A stretch of 64,000 nucleotides of DNA from Kribbella kalugense (GTDB lineage Bacteria; Actinomycetota; Actinomycetes; Propionibacteriales; Kribbellaceae), in the NCBI RefSeq assembly GCF_004365875.1, contig NZ_SODF01000002.1:2234971-2298970 (forward strand), in the 5' to 3' direction. This document shows, in pieces, positions 26,233-34,359 of the stretch. How positions within the stretch are numbered: position 1 is the first letter of the stretch; each line of letters opens with the position of its first letter. Made by a program: the position numbers and the translations under genes. The notes beneath the pieces are model-generated. The model made no database searches. It was not told the origin of the DNA and was given only the letters and a program-made list of their open reading frames with translations.

Positions 26233-26509
26233 CGATCGCGTCCGAGGCTTCGCGGACCTTCTCCTCGGCCTCGGCGCCGCCCTTCTGCGCGGCCTCGACC
26301 ACGCAGTGCGAGAGGTGCTCATCGAGCAGCTCGAGCGAGAACGACTGCAGCGCCTTCGTGGCCGCCGACACCTGAGTCAGGATGTCGATGCAGTACTTAT
26401 CCTCCTCGACCATCCGCTGCAGACCGCGAATCTGCCCCTCGATCCGCCGCAACCGCTTCAAGTGGCTGCTCTTCTCAGCGGTGTACCCGTGTACGTGCTC
26501 GTCGGTCAT
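26213..26509 (-). CDS. csoR: Copper-sensing repressor CsoR
   Basis: A 98-residue all-helical DUF156-family repressor that leaves DNA when it binds Cu(I). The ligand set Cys40, His65 and Cys69 (KYCIDILTQ and DEHLSHCVVE) has the same spacing as the C-H-C site of Mycobacterium tuberculosis CsoR. The first helix carries the basic LKRLRRIEGQIRG DNA-binding signature. ATG at 26509 has GAGGAG 6 nt upstream; an upstream in-frame extension would run through the operator. It is the first gene of a csoR-copZ-unknown-copA operon and is likely autoregulated through the sites at 26523-26610. Confidence 0.95.
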   Translation of the reverse strand: MTDEHVHGYTAEKSSHLKRLRRIEGQIRGLQRMVEEDKYCIDILTQVSAATKALQSFSLELLDEHLSHCVVEAAQKGGAEAEEKVREASDAIARLVRS

Positions 26510-26522
26510 CTCAAACTCCTCA

Positions 26523-26610
26523 GCTACCCCTCGGGGGTATGTCGACACCCAGAAGGTACCCCCTCCAGGTATCGCATGCAAGTCGTGCTCAATACCTAGA
26601 GGGGGTATTT
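26523..26610 (-). promoter_or_regulatory. csoR promoter with three CsoR-type operators
   Basis: Minus-strand boxes TTGCAT (26576-26581) and TACCTT (26553-26558) are separated by exactly 17 bp, and an operator-like GATACCTGGAGGGGGTAC fills that spacer. A second site, TACCCC-TCG-GGGGTA on the plus strand (26525-26539), lies between the predicted transcript start and the ATG. A third, AATACC-N7-GGTATT (26591-26609), lies just upstream of the -35 box. All share the C/G-run flanked by TAT-like ends known for CsoR operators. Confidence 0.8.
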
Positions 26611-26888
26611 GGTGCGGATGTGGTCTGCCCCACGCGTGCTACGCGGTCGCCTCTCGTCGCGGCGCTCCTCGGCGCACCCGCTCCCGCCCACCCTCCGGCT
26701 GCCGCCGCCTTATCGCCGGTCTGGCGAGTTGCCGCTCGCGGTGAGTACTTGGCGGACGTGCGGTGTGAAGCTGGACGTGGTGAAGGCCGCTGCGGTCTAG
26801 GTCCGTGGCGAGTTGGCAAGCTGATCGCATTTCCGCCGGATCTGATCCAAGATTGAACCGATCCTGCCGGCAACCGAAGGAGTTGGTC
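26611..26888. other. Intergenic region without a recognisable gene
   Basis: Between the CsoR sites and the NTF2-like gene lie 278 bp with strong Pro/Arg/Ala-type codon noise but no frame with a ribosome binding site and a credible protein. No clear terminator or promoter was seen, apart from the AAGGAG before the next gene at 26877-26882. Confidence 0.6.
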
Positions 26889-27359
26889 GTGAACGCTCGT
26901 CCCCCCTTGCCCCCGTTCACCCGCGAGACAGCTGTCCAAAAGGTCCGCGCTGCGGAGAACGCCTGGAACAAGCAGGATCCGCAGGCAGTCTCGCTCGCCT
27001 ACACGCCCGACACCTACTGGCGGAACCGAGACGTCTTCGTGAACGGCCGGGCCGAGGTCGTCGAGTTTCTGACCCAGAAGTGGGCGCGCGAGCTGGACTA
27101 CCGGCTGATCAAGGAGCTGTGGGCCTTCACCGACGACCGCATCGCGGTTCGGTTCGTCTACGAGTCGCACGATGCGGCCGGCCAGTGGTACCGCTCACAC
27201 GGCAACGAGAACTGGGAGTTCGACGAGAACGGGTTGATGCGGGTACGGCGAGCCAGCATCAACGACCAGGTGATCGCGGAGTCCGACCGCCTGTTCCACT
27301 GGGACGCGCCAGGTCAGCGCCCAGACGACCACCCCGGGCTCACCGAGCTAGGCCTCTGA
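26889..27359 (+). CDS. NTF2-like protein, DUF1348 family
   Basis: A 156-residue protein of the nuclear transport factor 2-like superfamily, DUF1348 group. It shows PPFTRETAVQKVRAAENAWN, the YTPDTYWRNRDVFVNGR block and the ending SINDQVIAESDRLFHWD that typify it. The fold is a cone with a small-molecule pocket; no reaction has been assigned that I can rely on. The GTG at 26889 is chosen because AAGGAG lies 6 nt upstream and homology-like sequence begins right after; an in-frame ATG does not offer this. No clear operon partner. Confidence 0.8.
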   Translation: MNARPPLPPFTRETAVQKVRAAENAWNKQDPQAVSLAYTPDTYWRNRDVFVNGRAEVVEFLTQKWARELDYRLIKELWAFTDDRIAVRFVYESHDAAGQWYRSHGNENWEFDENGLMRVRRASINDQVIAESDRLFHWDAPGQRPDDHPGLTELGL

Positions 27360-27531
27360 CTACGGCCCCAACGACAGCAACCACCCACCACGCCTCGCCC
27401 GACGAAACACGCCTCGGACAGACCACCTCCACCACCCACGACGCTCACCTCGACGACGCGCGTGGGCGGACCACGTTCGCCCGAACAAACCTGTCACGCT
27501 GTGCGTCTGCTGACTGACGAAAGGGGCGTGG

Positions 27532-28452
27532 ATGTCCGACGTGGCCATCAGTACGCGTGGGTTGCGTAAGACGTACCGGACCCGGCGGGGACGCAAGGTG
27601 GTCGCGGTCCAGGGCCTCGACCTAGACGTACCAGCCGGCGGCGTGCACGGGTTCCTAGGCCCGAATGGATCTGGGAAGACGACCTCGATCAGGATGTTGC
27701 TCGGGTTGGTTCGCTCCGATGCCGGGACGATGACGGTCTTCGGCAAGACGGTGCCGGCCCAGCTGCCGGAGGTAGTCGGCCGGGTCGGGGCGATCGTGGA
27801 GTCGCCGAAGTTCTTTCCGGCGTTCACCGGCCGGAAGAACCTCGAGCTGCTAGCCGAAGCGATCGGCGCCCCACGGACGCGAGTCGGTGAAGTGCTTGAC
27901 CAGACCTCGCTCGGTGAGCGCGGCAACGATCGGTTTCGCTCGTACTCGCTGGGCATGAAGCAGCGGCTGGCGATCGCCGCCACGCTGCTCAAGGATCCCG
28001 ATCTGCTGATCTTCGACGAGCCGACCAACGGTCTCGACCCGGCTGGTATCCGGGAGATTCGCGAGACGATGCGCGGTCTCGGCGACCGGGGCAAGACCGT
28101 GCTGGTGAGCAGTCACATCCTGGCCGAGGTCGAGCAGGTCGCCGATACCGTGTCGATCATCGGCCACGGCCGGTTGCTTGCCTCGGGCACTGTCGCCGAG
28201 GTGATCGGTGGGGGCGCGGCGCCAACAGTGAAAGTTGCCGTCGCCAACCATGAGGCCGCGACCCGGATCCTGACCGCGGCCGGGATGACTGTGCGGGCCG
28301 ACGGCAACTACCTGCTGGTCGAAGGCGCGCCCGAGCCCGCCGACGTGACTCGTCGCCTTGCCCACCAGGAGTTGTACGTGTCCGAGCTGGTCCCGGTCCG
28401 TGCCGACCTGGAGTCTGTGTTCCTCGAGCTGACCGAAGGCGAGGGCCTGTGA
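27532..28452 (+). CDS. ABC transporter ATP-binding protein, exporter type
   Basis: A 306-residue ATPase of the BcrA/YxlF-type subfamily. Walker A is GPNGSGKTTS (about residues 45-54), the signature is YSLGMKQRL, Walker B plus D-loop is LLIFDEPTNGLDP, and the switch His is in VLVSSHILAEVEQ. A C-terminal extension of about 90 residues is usual for this group, which exports peptides or antibiotics or acts in cell-envelope stress. The partner permease follows with an overlap. No two-component system or resistance gene is adjacent to define the substrate. Confidence 0.9.
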   Translation: MSDVAISTRGLRKTYRTRRGRKVVAVQGLDLDVPAGGVHGFLGPNGSGKTTSIRMLLGLVRSDAGTMTVFGKTVPAQLPEVVGRVGAIVESPKFFPAFTGRKNLELLAEAIGAPRTRVGEVLDQTSLGERGNDRFRSYSLGMKQRLAIAATLLKDPDLLIFDEPTNGLDPAGIREIRETMRGLGDRGKTVLVSSHILAEVEQVADTVSIIGHGRLLASGTVAEVIGGGAAPTVKVAVANHEAATRILTAAGMTVRADGNYLLVEGAPEPADVTRRLAHQELYVSELVPVRADLESVFLELTEGEGL

Positions 28453-29441
28453 TGATCCGCCTCACCAAGGTTGAGCTTCGTCGGCTGACCGCGCGCCGGC
28501 TCACTATCGTCGGCCTCGCCGGGCTGTTCGTGATCACCGTGATGCTGCTCACCGCGACCTGGTTCAACGCGCGGCCGCTGTCCACGGTCGAGCAGCAGCG
28601 GGCGCAGCAGCAGTTCGAGCTGGCGCACAAGGACTGGGTCGACAACGCGGCCGTGAACCGGCAGCAGTGCGAGGCGGACTGGAAGACCCAGCCTGACCCG
28701 AAGCCGACGCTCGAGGACATGTGTGCGTATCCGGAGCCCAAGCTCGAGGACTTCGGCAAACCGAAGACCGTGTTCGCCGAGATCATGCCGGACCTGCTGC
28801 AGGGATCGTCGTACTTCCTGGCCTTCGCCGCGTTCCTGATCGGAGCCAGCTTCATCGGCGCGGAGTTCAGTTCCGGTGCCATCGGCAACTGGTTGACGTT
28901 CGAGCCGCGCCGGCTCCGGGTGTACGGGAGCAAGCTGCTCGCGGCTGCGACCGGGTTCGTGCCGATCGCCGCGGTGACGCTGGCGATTGTTCTCCTAGGC
29001 ACGTTCCTGATCGTCGACCGGCTCGGCGACACCGCGGGTGTGACCGGCCATACCTGGGGAGATCTGAGCGCGATCGGCGGCCGGGCCGTCGTGACGACCG
29101 CACTGGCGGCCGTGCTCGGCTGCGTCGTCGGCCTGTTGCTGCGGCACACGGCCGCCGCGATCGGTGTGGTGATGGCGTACCTGGTCCTCGCCGAGGGCGT
29201 GTTCGCCGCGTTCCTGGAGAAGGCCCAGCCGTGGCTGGTGAGGGTCAACTTCGACGCCTTCGTCCGCCACGACGCGCAGTACTACGTCACCGAGTGCAAG
29301 TCCGGCAACGACGGCAGCTACGGCTGTGAGTCCGTCGTGAAGACACTCACCTTCGAGCACGGCGCCTGGTACCTGGCCACTCTGGCCGTTGTCATGGTCT
29401 TGATCGGCGGATGGGTCTTCCACCGCCGCGACGTCAACTAG
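28452..29441 (+). CDS. ABC transporter permease partner
   Basis: A membrane protein of about 329 residues: one N-terminal helix (residues 15-37), a charged extracytoplasmic loop of about 90 residues with two Cys (QQCEADW and EDMCAYPEP), then five helices. A second extracytoplasmic pair of Cys (TECKSGND, YGCESV) lies before the last helix, so disulfides are possible. This one-plus-five layout fits ABC-2 type permeases. ATG at 28452 shares one base with the ATPase stop and has GAGGG 6 nt upstream; GTG at 28449 is an alternative. Its end overlaps the convergent YfhO-like gene by 8 nt. Confidence 0.85.
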   Translation: MIRLTKVELRRLTARRLTIVGLAGLFVITVMLLTATWFNARPLSTVEQQRAQQQFELAHKDWVDNAAVNRQQCEADWKTQPDPKPTLEDMCAYPEPKLEDFGKPKTVFAEIMPDLLQGSSYFLAFAAFLIGASFIGAEFSSGAIGNWLTFEPRRLRVYGSKLLAAATGFVPIAAVTLAIVLLGTFLIVDRLGDTAGVTGHTWGDLSAIGGRAVVTTALAAVLGCVVGLLLRHTAAAIGVVMAYLVLAEGVFAAFLEKAQPWLVRVNFDAFVRHDAQYYVTECKSGNDGSYGCESVVKTLTFEHGAWYLATLAVVMVLIGGWVFHRRDVN

Positions 29442-31959
29442 CTGCGCGCCGTCGCCGTCTGAACGCGCCGATCAACGCGATCCCGAGCGTGAGTACGGCG
29501 GCGGCCGCACCGATGGCCAGGCCGCGACGCAGACCCGGTGGGACGAACGTGCAGTCGATGCGGTCCGCCGTACCCGTCAGTGGGATGGCGATCAGGCCGC
29601 CGTAGTCCCGCGGGACCTGCGCCTTGCCGCCGCCGACCGAACCCTCCCCAGTCGAACAGAGCCAGCCGTCGATCTTCGGTACGGCGACGATCGCGTACCC
29701 CTTGCTGCCCGGCCGCAGCGTTGCGTGGATCGCATGGCCACTGGCCTCGACATCCGTCGCCCCGCTGTCCCGCAGCCGCCGGATCGTGGTGGCGAGCGCT
29801 CGTTGGTCGAGGCAACCGATCGCGTTCTTCGGCGGAATGCCCTGCGGGTCCTCGCCGAAGTTGAGCTCGATCAGCACGACCCCGGTCTTCGGTACGGTGC
29901 CGAGCCCGATCATCGCGCTGCTCGTGTTGATCCCGGGCCGGCGGGTCGCGCTCAGGTCCCACCACCGTCCGCCGGCCAGCCGTGCCCGGCCGCCGACCCG
30001 CGGCATGAACAGGTACGCCGACGAGCCGGGCTTGCAAGTTGCGACCAGCTTGACGTCACCGGTCTCGAACCGGGTGCCTTTGTACTCCGGGACTTCGTAC
30101 ACCTTGGACCCGAGCAGTCGCTCCTGGGTGGCGTACGCGTTCGGGGCATTGAAGTCGGCAGCGACCGGCGCGCCGAGTCGCCGCCGTACCGTGACGAGCG
30201 GTGGCGCCTCGTACTTCGTGATCTGCGGTTCACCGTCGCCGACGAGCCGCATCCGCGCCCCGACCGAGAAGATCGCGTCGGTGACCGGGTTGTCGAGGGT
30301 CCGCGACGCGCGACCGTACCCGGACCAGCCGAAGCCGAGGCCGGTCAGCGTCTCGTTGATTGTGTGCGGCAACAGGCTGCTGTACAGCCCGGCGCCCTGT
30401 CCACCAAGGAGAATCGGGTCGTTCGGCGTGATCGACGTACCCGGCTCGGTCCGGTACTTCGGCCACCCGCCGGCCTCCCGAAGTGCGTCGAACCGCGCGG
30501 TCTGCTTGTCGTCCCACGGAGCCGCCGAGGCGCCCAGCACCTTGCTGCGGTACTGGTCGGTGATCACCGCGGTCCACGTGGTCTCCACCGCCACAACCAC
30601 CAGCAGTACGGCGAACGCGGCAGCCACCGGCCACTTGATCCGCCGCGTCTTCGGGAATCGGCGCAGCGTCCAAATGGTGCCGAACGCAACCAAAGTCACC
30701 GCTCCGGAGACGATCAGCACGAACATCGAGTGATCGCTGAGCAGCGGACTGCCGTTGGACAGTACGGCGATCAGCACCAGGAGCGCACCGCCGCCCACCA
30801 GAGCAAGCGGTCCAGGCAGTCGATGAGCCACGGAGGCCCAGGCGACCACCACGATCACACCGCAGAGCACGAAGGCCTCGCGATACTGACTGCCGTTCGG
30901 GGTGTCGAACGCGTGCCAGAACTTCTGTGTCGGCGCCCACCGGATGGACAGCGCGATCAGGACGGTCGTGATCACCCACACCGTCTTCGTCAGCCAGGGT
31001 ACGAACTTGTTGAACGGCAGCGTCAGCGCGAGCAGGAGGGCAACAGTTCCGACGTACAAGCTGGCGGTTCGGCCTACGCCCTCGGTCAGCGGCAGCAACC
31101 GGGAGAGGAACAGGTCCAGCGGGGACGCGTGGAAGATCCCGGACGGCGACGGCGTTGCGGCGCGGTTGGTGGTGATGATCGGTAGCAGGATGGGCGCGAC
31201 CAGGGCCATGCCGAGCACGAACGAGATGCCGTGCCGGACGATCGCCCGCAGCCGCAGGGACCACTTGAGGTCGCTGGTCAGCAGCCGGGCGAGCAGATAG
31301 ATTCCACCCGCGATCGTTGCCATGTAGGCGGTGTAGAAGTTGGACAGCCAGAAGACGGCGACGACCAGCACACTGAGCAGCCGGTTGGTCCGGCGCAGTG
31401 ACCACTCCGCGACCATGAAGAACATCGGCAACGCGATCAGGCCGTCCAGCCACATCGGCACGTACGATCCGTCGTCGAGGGCCCAGCCGCAAACTCCGTA
31501 CGACACGCCGAGCATTGCTGCAACCCAACGGGGGCCGGGACGCATCTTCATCAGTAGGGCCGCCATCGCGGCCGCTGCCAGGCTGAGCTTCAGGGTGGTG
31601 ATGACGTAGACGGCCAGGTCGATCTGGTCGCGGGGGAACAGCCCCACCAGCAGGGACAATGGGCTACCGAGATCGACACCGAGGTCGGCCAGGAAGCCGA
31701 CCCCGAACGCGCTCTGCCAGTTGTACAGCAGGTCGCCTTGGGCCTGGCCGTGCAGGACGTCCCACAGGTGGGCGAAGAAGGGGATGTACTGCGTGCCAAG
31801 ATCGTTGGTACTGCGCGACAGCGAACCGAAGGGATAGGTACCGCGGATGATTCCGGAGGTGGCGAAGACAGCCGCCACCACGACAAAGGCGACGACGGCT
31901 GGCAGTAACGCCGTACGTCGCCGGACAGTTTCTGGTGGATCGCCGTCCTCGGAAACCAT
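29434..31959 (-). CDS. YfhO-family polytopic membrane protein
   Basis: An 841-residue protein with a cytosolic N-terminal tail, an extracytoplasmic loop containing GTYPFGSLSRSTNDLGTQYIPF, about twelve membrane helices, then a large extracytoplasmic domain (about residues 480-815) and a final helix ending in Arg-rich cytosolic residues. This is the YfhO layout, a GT-C-like fold. In Bacillus, YfhO transfers GlcNAc from an undecaprenyl carrier made by CsbB onto lipoteichoic acid. Here a CsbB/GtrB-like gene faces it across a 105-bp gap. ATG at 31959 has AAGGGG 6 nt upstream; the frame extends to 32040 without support. Confidence 0.85.
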   Translation of the reverse strand: MVSEDGDPPETVRRRTALLPAVVAFVVVAAVFATSGIIRGTYPFGSLSRSTNDLGTQYIPFFAHLWDVLHGQAQGDLLYNWQSAFGVGFLADLGVDLGSPLSLLVGLFPRDQIDLAVYVITTLKLSLAAAAMAALLMKMRPGPRWVAAMLGVSYGVCGWALDDGSYVPMWLDGLIALPMFFMVAEWSLRRTNRLLSVLVVAVFWLSNFYTAYMATIAGGIYLLARLLTSDLKWSLRLRAIVRHGISFVLGMALVAPILLPIITTNRAATPSPSGIFHASPLDLFLSRLLPLTEGVGRTASLYVGTVALLLALTLPFNKFVPWLTKTVWVITTVLIALSIRWAPTQKFWHAFDTPNGSQYREAFVLCGVIVVVAWASVAHRLPGPLALVGGGALLVLIAVLSNGSPLLSDHSMFVLIVSGAVTLVAFGTIWTLRRFPKTRRIKWPVAAAFAVLLVVVAVETTWTAVITDQYRSKVLGASAAPWDDKQTARFDALREAGGWPKYRTEPGTSITPNDPILLGGQGAGLYSSLLPHTINETLTGLGFGWSGYGRASRTLDNPVTDAIFSVGARMRLVGDGEPQITKYEAPPLVTVRRRLGAPVAADFNAPNAYATQERLLGSKVYEVPEYKGTRFETGDVKLVATCKPGSSAYLFMPRVGGRARLAGGRWWDLSATRRPGINTSSAMIGLGTVPKTGVVLIELNFGEDPQGIPPKNAIGCLDQRALATTIRRLRDSGATDVEASGHAIHATLRPGSKGYAIVAVPKIDGWLCSTGEGSVGGGKAQVPRDYGGLIAIPLTGTADRIDCTFVPPGLRRGLAIGAAAAVLTLGIALIGAFRRRRRAAS

Positions 31960-32064
31960 GCGCCGCCCCTTCGCTCCGTTCACCTGGTCGCCAAAACTAA
32001 CCGGTGATTCTGGTCTGGACAACAATCGCATCGTGATCAACTACTGGGGCGGATGGGGACGACG

Positions 32065-33045
32065 ATGCGTTTGAGTCTGGTGGTGCCGTGTTACAACGAG
32101 GTCGAGGTCATCGCGCGGTTCCATCAGGCCCTGACCCACGAGCTGACCGCCACCGGCCGGCCGTACGAGGTCCTGTACGTCGACGACGGCAGCACTGATG
32201 GGACGCTCGAGGCGCTCGTCGAGTTGGCAGCCACCGACGAATCGGTCCGCTACCTGTCCTTCAGCCGGAACTTCGGCAAGGAGGCCGCGATGCTGGCCGG
32301 CCTGCGCTACGCAGGAGGCGACGCGGTCGTGATCATGGACGCGGACCTGCAGCATCCACCGGAACTGATCGGCCGGATGCTGACGGAGTACGAACGCGGC
32401 TTCGACCAGGTGATCGCCCGGCGGAATCGGACCGGCGACCCGGCGACCCGGACGCTGGCCGCGCGGGCCTACTACTGGCTGATCAACAAGTGGGCCGACG
32501 TCGAGTTGATGGACGGGGTCGGCGACTTCCGGCTGCTGTCGCGGCGTGCGGTCGACGGGCTGCTCGAGCTGAACGAGTACAACCGGTTCTCGAAGGGGCT
32601 GTTCGCCTGGATCGGATTCGAGTCGATCCTGTTCGAGTACGACAACGTGAAGGCGGCGCCGGATCGGAAGAGTCGGTGGACGTTCCGGCGGTTGGTGGAG
32701 TACGGCCTCGACGGGCTGCTGTCCTTCAACAACAAGCCGTTGCGGATGGCGATCTACGTCGGTCTGCTGCTGACCGCGGTCGCCGCCGGCTACGCGATCT
32801 GGGTGCTCGTGGCGGCACTTCTGCACGGGGTGGACATGCCCGGGTACGTCACGCTGATCGCGGCGATCACCGGGCTCGGCGGGCTGCAGATGGTGATGCT
32901 CGGCGTGATCGGCGAGTACATCGGCCGGATCTACTACGAGACCAAGAAGCGGCCGCACTACCTGCTCAAGCAGACCAACATGGACCCCTCGAGCCGGGTA
33001 GAGAAAGCACCGGCCCCGGGCGGACGAACCACCCGGGGCCAGTAA
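32065..33045 (+). CDS. Polyprenyl-phosphate glycosyltransferase, CsbB/GtrB-like (GT2)
   Basis: A 326-residue GT2 enzyme. The N-terminal GT-A domain has VVPCYNEVEVI, YVDDGSTDGT, FSRNFGKEAAM and the metal-binding MDADLQHPPE (the DxD-like site), then the LSRRAVDGLLEL region. Two C-terminal helices (about residues 230-255 and 268-292) anchor it to the membrane, as in CsbB, GtrB and DPM1-type enzymes that load a sugar on undecaprenyl phosphate. The divergent YfhO-like gene is the likely acceptor transferase. Start is ATG 32065; ATG 32053 in the same frame is possible. Confidence 0.88.
   Translation: MRLSLVVPCYNEVEVIARFHQALTHELTATGRPYEVLYVDDGSTDGTLEALVELAATDESVRYLSFSRNFGKEAAMLAGLRYAGGDAVVIMDADLQHPPELIGRMLTEYERGFDQVIARRNRTGDPATRTLAARAYYWLINKWADVELMDGVGDFRLLSRRAVDGLLELNEYNRFSKGLFAWIGFESILFEYDNVKAAPDRKSRWTFRRLVEYGLDGLLSFNNKPLRMAIYVGLLLTAVAAGYAIWVLVAALLHGVDMPGYVTLIAAITGLGGLQMVMLGVIGEYIGRIYYETKKRPHYLLKQTNMDPSSRVEKAPAPGGRTTRGQ
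33012..33040. terminator. Hairpin terminator over a stop region
   Basis: A 12-bp arm pair with one C-A mismatch (33012-33023 and 33029-33040, loop of 5 nt) overlaps the last codons of the GT2 gene. It lies 22 nt past the msiK stop on the other strand, so it may end both transcripts. Confidence 0.6.
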
Positions 33046-33061
33046 CTGCTGCTGCTGAGGA

Positions 33062-34138
33062 TCAGGCGGTGAGCCGCTCCTCGGTGGAGGTGGAGAACAG
33101 GTGCAGCTTGTCCGGCACCGCCGCCAGGCGGATGGTCGAACCCTTCTCGACCGTCATCCGGGCGTCGATGCGGGCCACGATCTGCGCCTGGTCGCTGTGC
33201 TCCGTGGTGCCGTAGAGGTACGCGTCGGCGCCGAGCTCCTCGACCACGGCGACCTTGACCGGCAGGCCCTCGTCGGCGACCTTGAAGGCCTCCGGACGAA
33301 CGCCGACGGTCAGCGTCTTGTCGCTACCGGCCTTGGCCAGTAGGTCGCGGCTGATCGGGATGGTGTAGTCGCCGACCTTGGCGCCACCCTCGACGATGTC
33401 GGCGGTCAGCAGGTTCATCGCCGGCGAACCGATGAAGCCGGCCACGAACTTGTTCTTCGGGCCGTCGTACAGGTTCAGCGGGGTGTCGACCTGCTGGAGC
33501 AGACCGTCCTTGAGGACCGCGACCCGGTCGCCCATCGTCATGGCCTCGACCTGGTCGTGCGTGACGTACACCGTGGTGACGCCGAGACGCTGCTGCAGCT
33601 CGGCGATCTGGGTGCGGGTCTGCACGCGCAGCTTGGCGTCGAGGTTCGACAGCGGCTCGTCCATCAGGAAGACCTGCGGGTTACGCACGATCGCGCGACC
33701 CATCGCGACCCGCTGACGCTGACCACCGGAGAGCGCCTTCGGCTTGCGGTCCAGGTACTCCTCGAGGCCGAGCAGCTTGGCGGCCTCCATGACGCGCTTG
33801 GCGCGGTCTTCCTTGGAGACGCCCTGCATCTTCAGCGCGAAGCCCATGTTGTCCGCGACCGACATGTGCGGGTAGAGCGCGTAGTTCTGGAACACCATCG
33901 CGATGTCGCGCTCTTTCGGCGGGCGGTGCGTGACGTCGCGGTCGCCGATGTAAATCGAACCCTCGTTGACCTCTTCGAGGCCGGCGAGCATCCGGAGCGA
34001 GGTGGACTTGCCGCAACCCGATGGGCCGACGAGCACCATGAACTCGCCGTCCTCGATCTCGAGGTTGAGCTTGTCGACGGCGGGAGTGTCAGAGCCCGGG
34101 TACACCCGGGTTGCCGCCTTGAAAGAGACAGTAGCCAT
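33062..34138 (-). CDS. msiK: Shared sugar ABC importer ATPase, MsiK/UgpC type
   Basis: A 358-residue carbohydrate-import ATPase. Walker A is GPSGCGKSTS (residues 39-48), the Q-loop FQNYALYPHMSV, signature LSGGQRQRVAMGRAI, Walker B VFLMDEPLSNLDAKLR and switch VTHDQVEAMTMGDR are all intact. The C-terminal 120 residues form the MalK-type regulatory OB domain (DIVEGGAKVGDYTIPI). In Streptomyces, MsiK energises many sugar importers whose operons lack an ATPase; the operon at 17-20 kb is such a case. A palindrome 160 bp upstream is a LacI-type site. ATG at 34138 is preceded by GAAGGGAAAG. Confidence 0.92.
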   Translation of the reverse strand: MATVSFKAATRVYPGSDTPAVDKLNLEIEDGEFMVLVGPSGCGKSTSLRMLAGLEEVNEGSIYIGDRDVTHRPPKERDIAMVFQNYALYPHMSVADNMGFALKMQGVSKEDRAKRVMEAAKLLGLEEYLDRKPKALSGGQRQRVAMGRAIVRNPQVFLMDEPLSNLDAKLRVQTRTQIAELQQRLGVTTVYVTHDQVEAMTMGDRVAVLKDGLLQQVDTPLNLYDGPKNKFVAGFIGSPAMNLLTADIVEGGAKVGDYTIPISRDLLAKAGSDKTLTVGVRPEAFKVADEGLPVKVAVVEELGADAYLYGTTEHSDQAQIVARIDARMTVEKGSTIRLAAVPDKLHLFSTSTEERLTA

Positions 34139-34297
34139 GACGAATCTTTCCCTTCACCGGCAGGAACGTGCCGGACGATCCGAGTAAAGGCCCCCCAAGC
34201 CGGGGGAGTGCGCCTATCCTCCCCGGGCCCGCACGTCCTGACAAGACATCCGGCGTGTGACATGTCCGTTCTGTTCACGTTGTGGACACCTGTGTGC

Positions 34298-34319
34298 ATC
34301 CTGCAAGTTCTTGCAGGAT
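34298..34319. promoter_or_regulatory. LacI-type operator between msiK and the second lacI
   Basis: Perfect 10-bp arms ATCCTGCAAG and CTTGCAGGAT flank a 2-bp centre. The core GCAA-N4-TTGC is the same as at 15705-15716. It lies between divergent msiK and the broken lacI gene and could serve both. A TACAGT at 34347-34352 may be the -10 of the lacI gene, which would put transcription start next to the GTG at 34360. Confidence 0.75.
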
Positions 34320-34359
34320 CTTGCTGAAATGTCAGGGGTAGCTCGGTACAGTGCCGGGC

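Noticed and set aside
26609..26800. 63-codon plus-strand frame between the copper operon and the NTF2-like gene
   Set aside because: Arg/Pro/Leu noise with no start signal.
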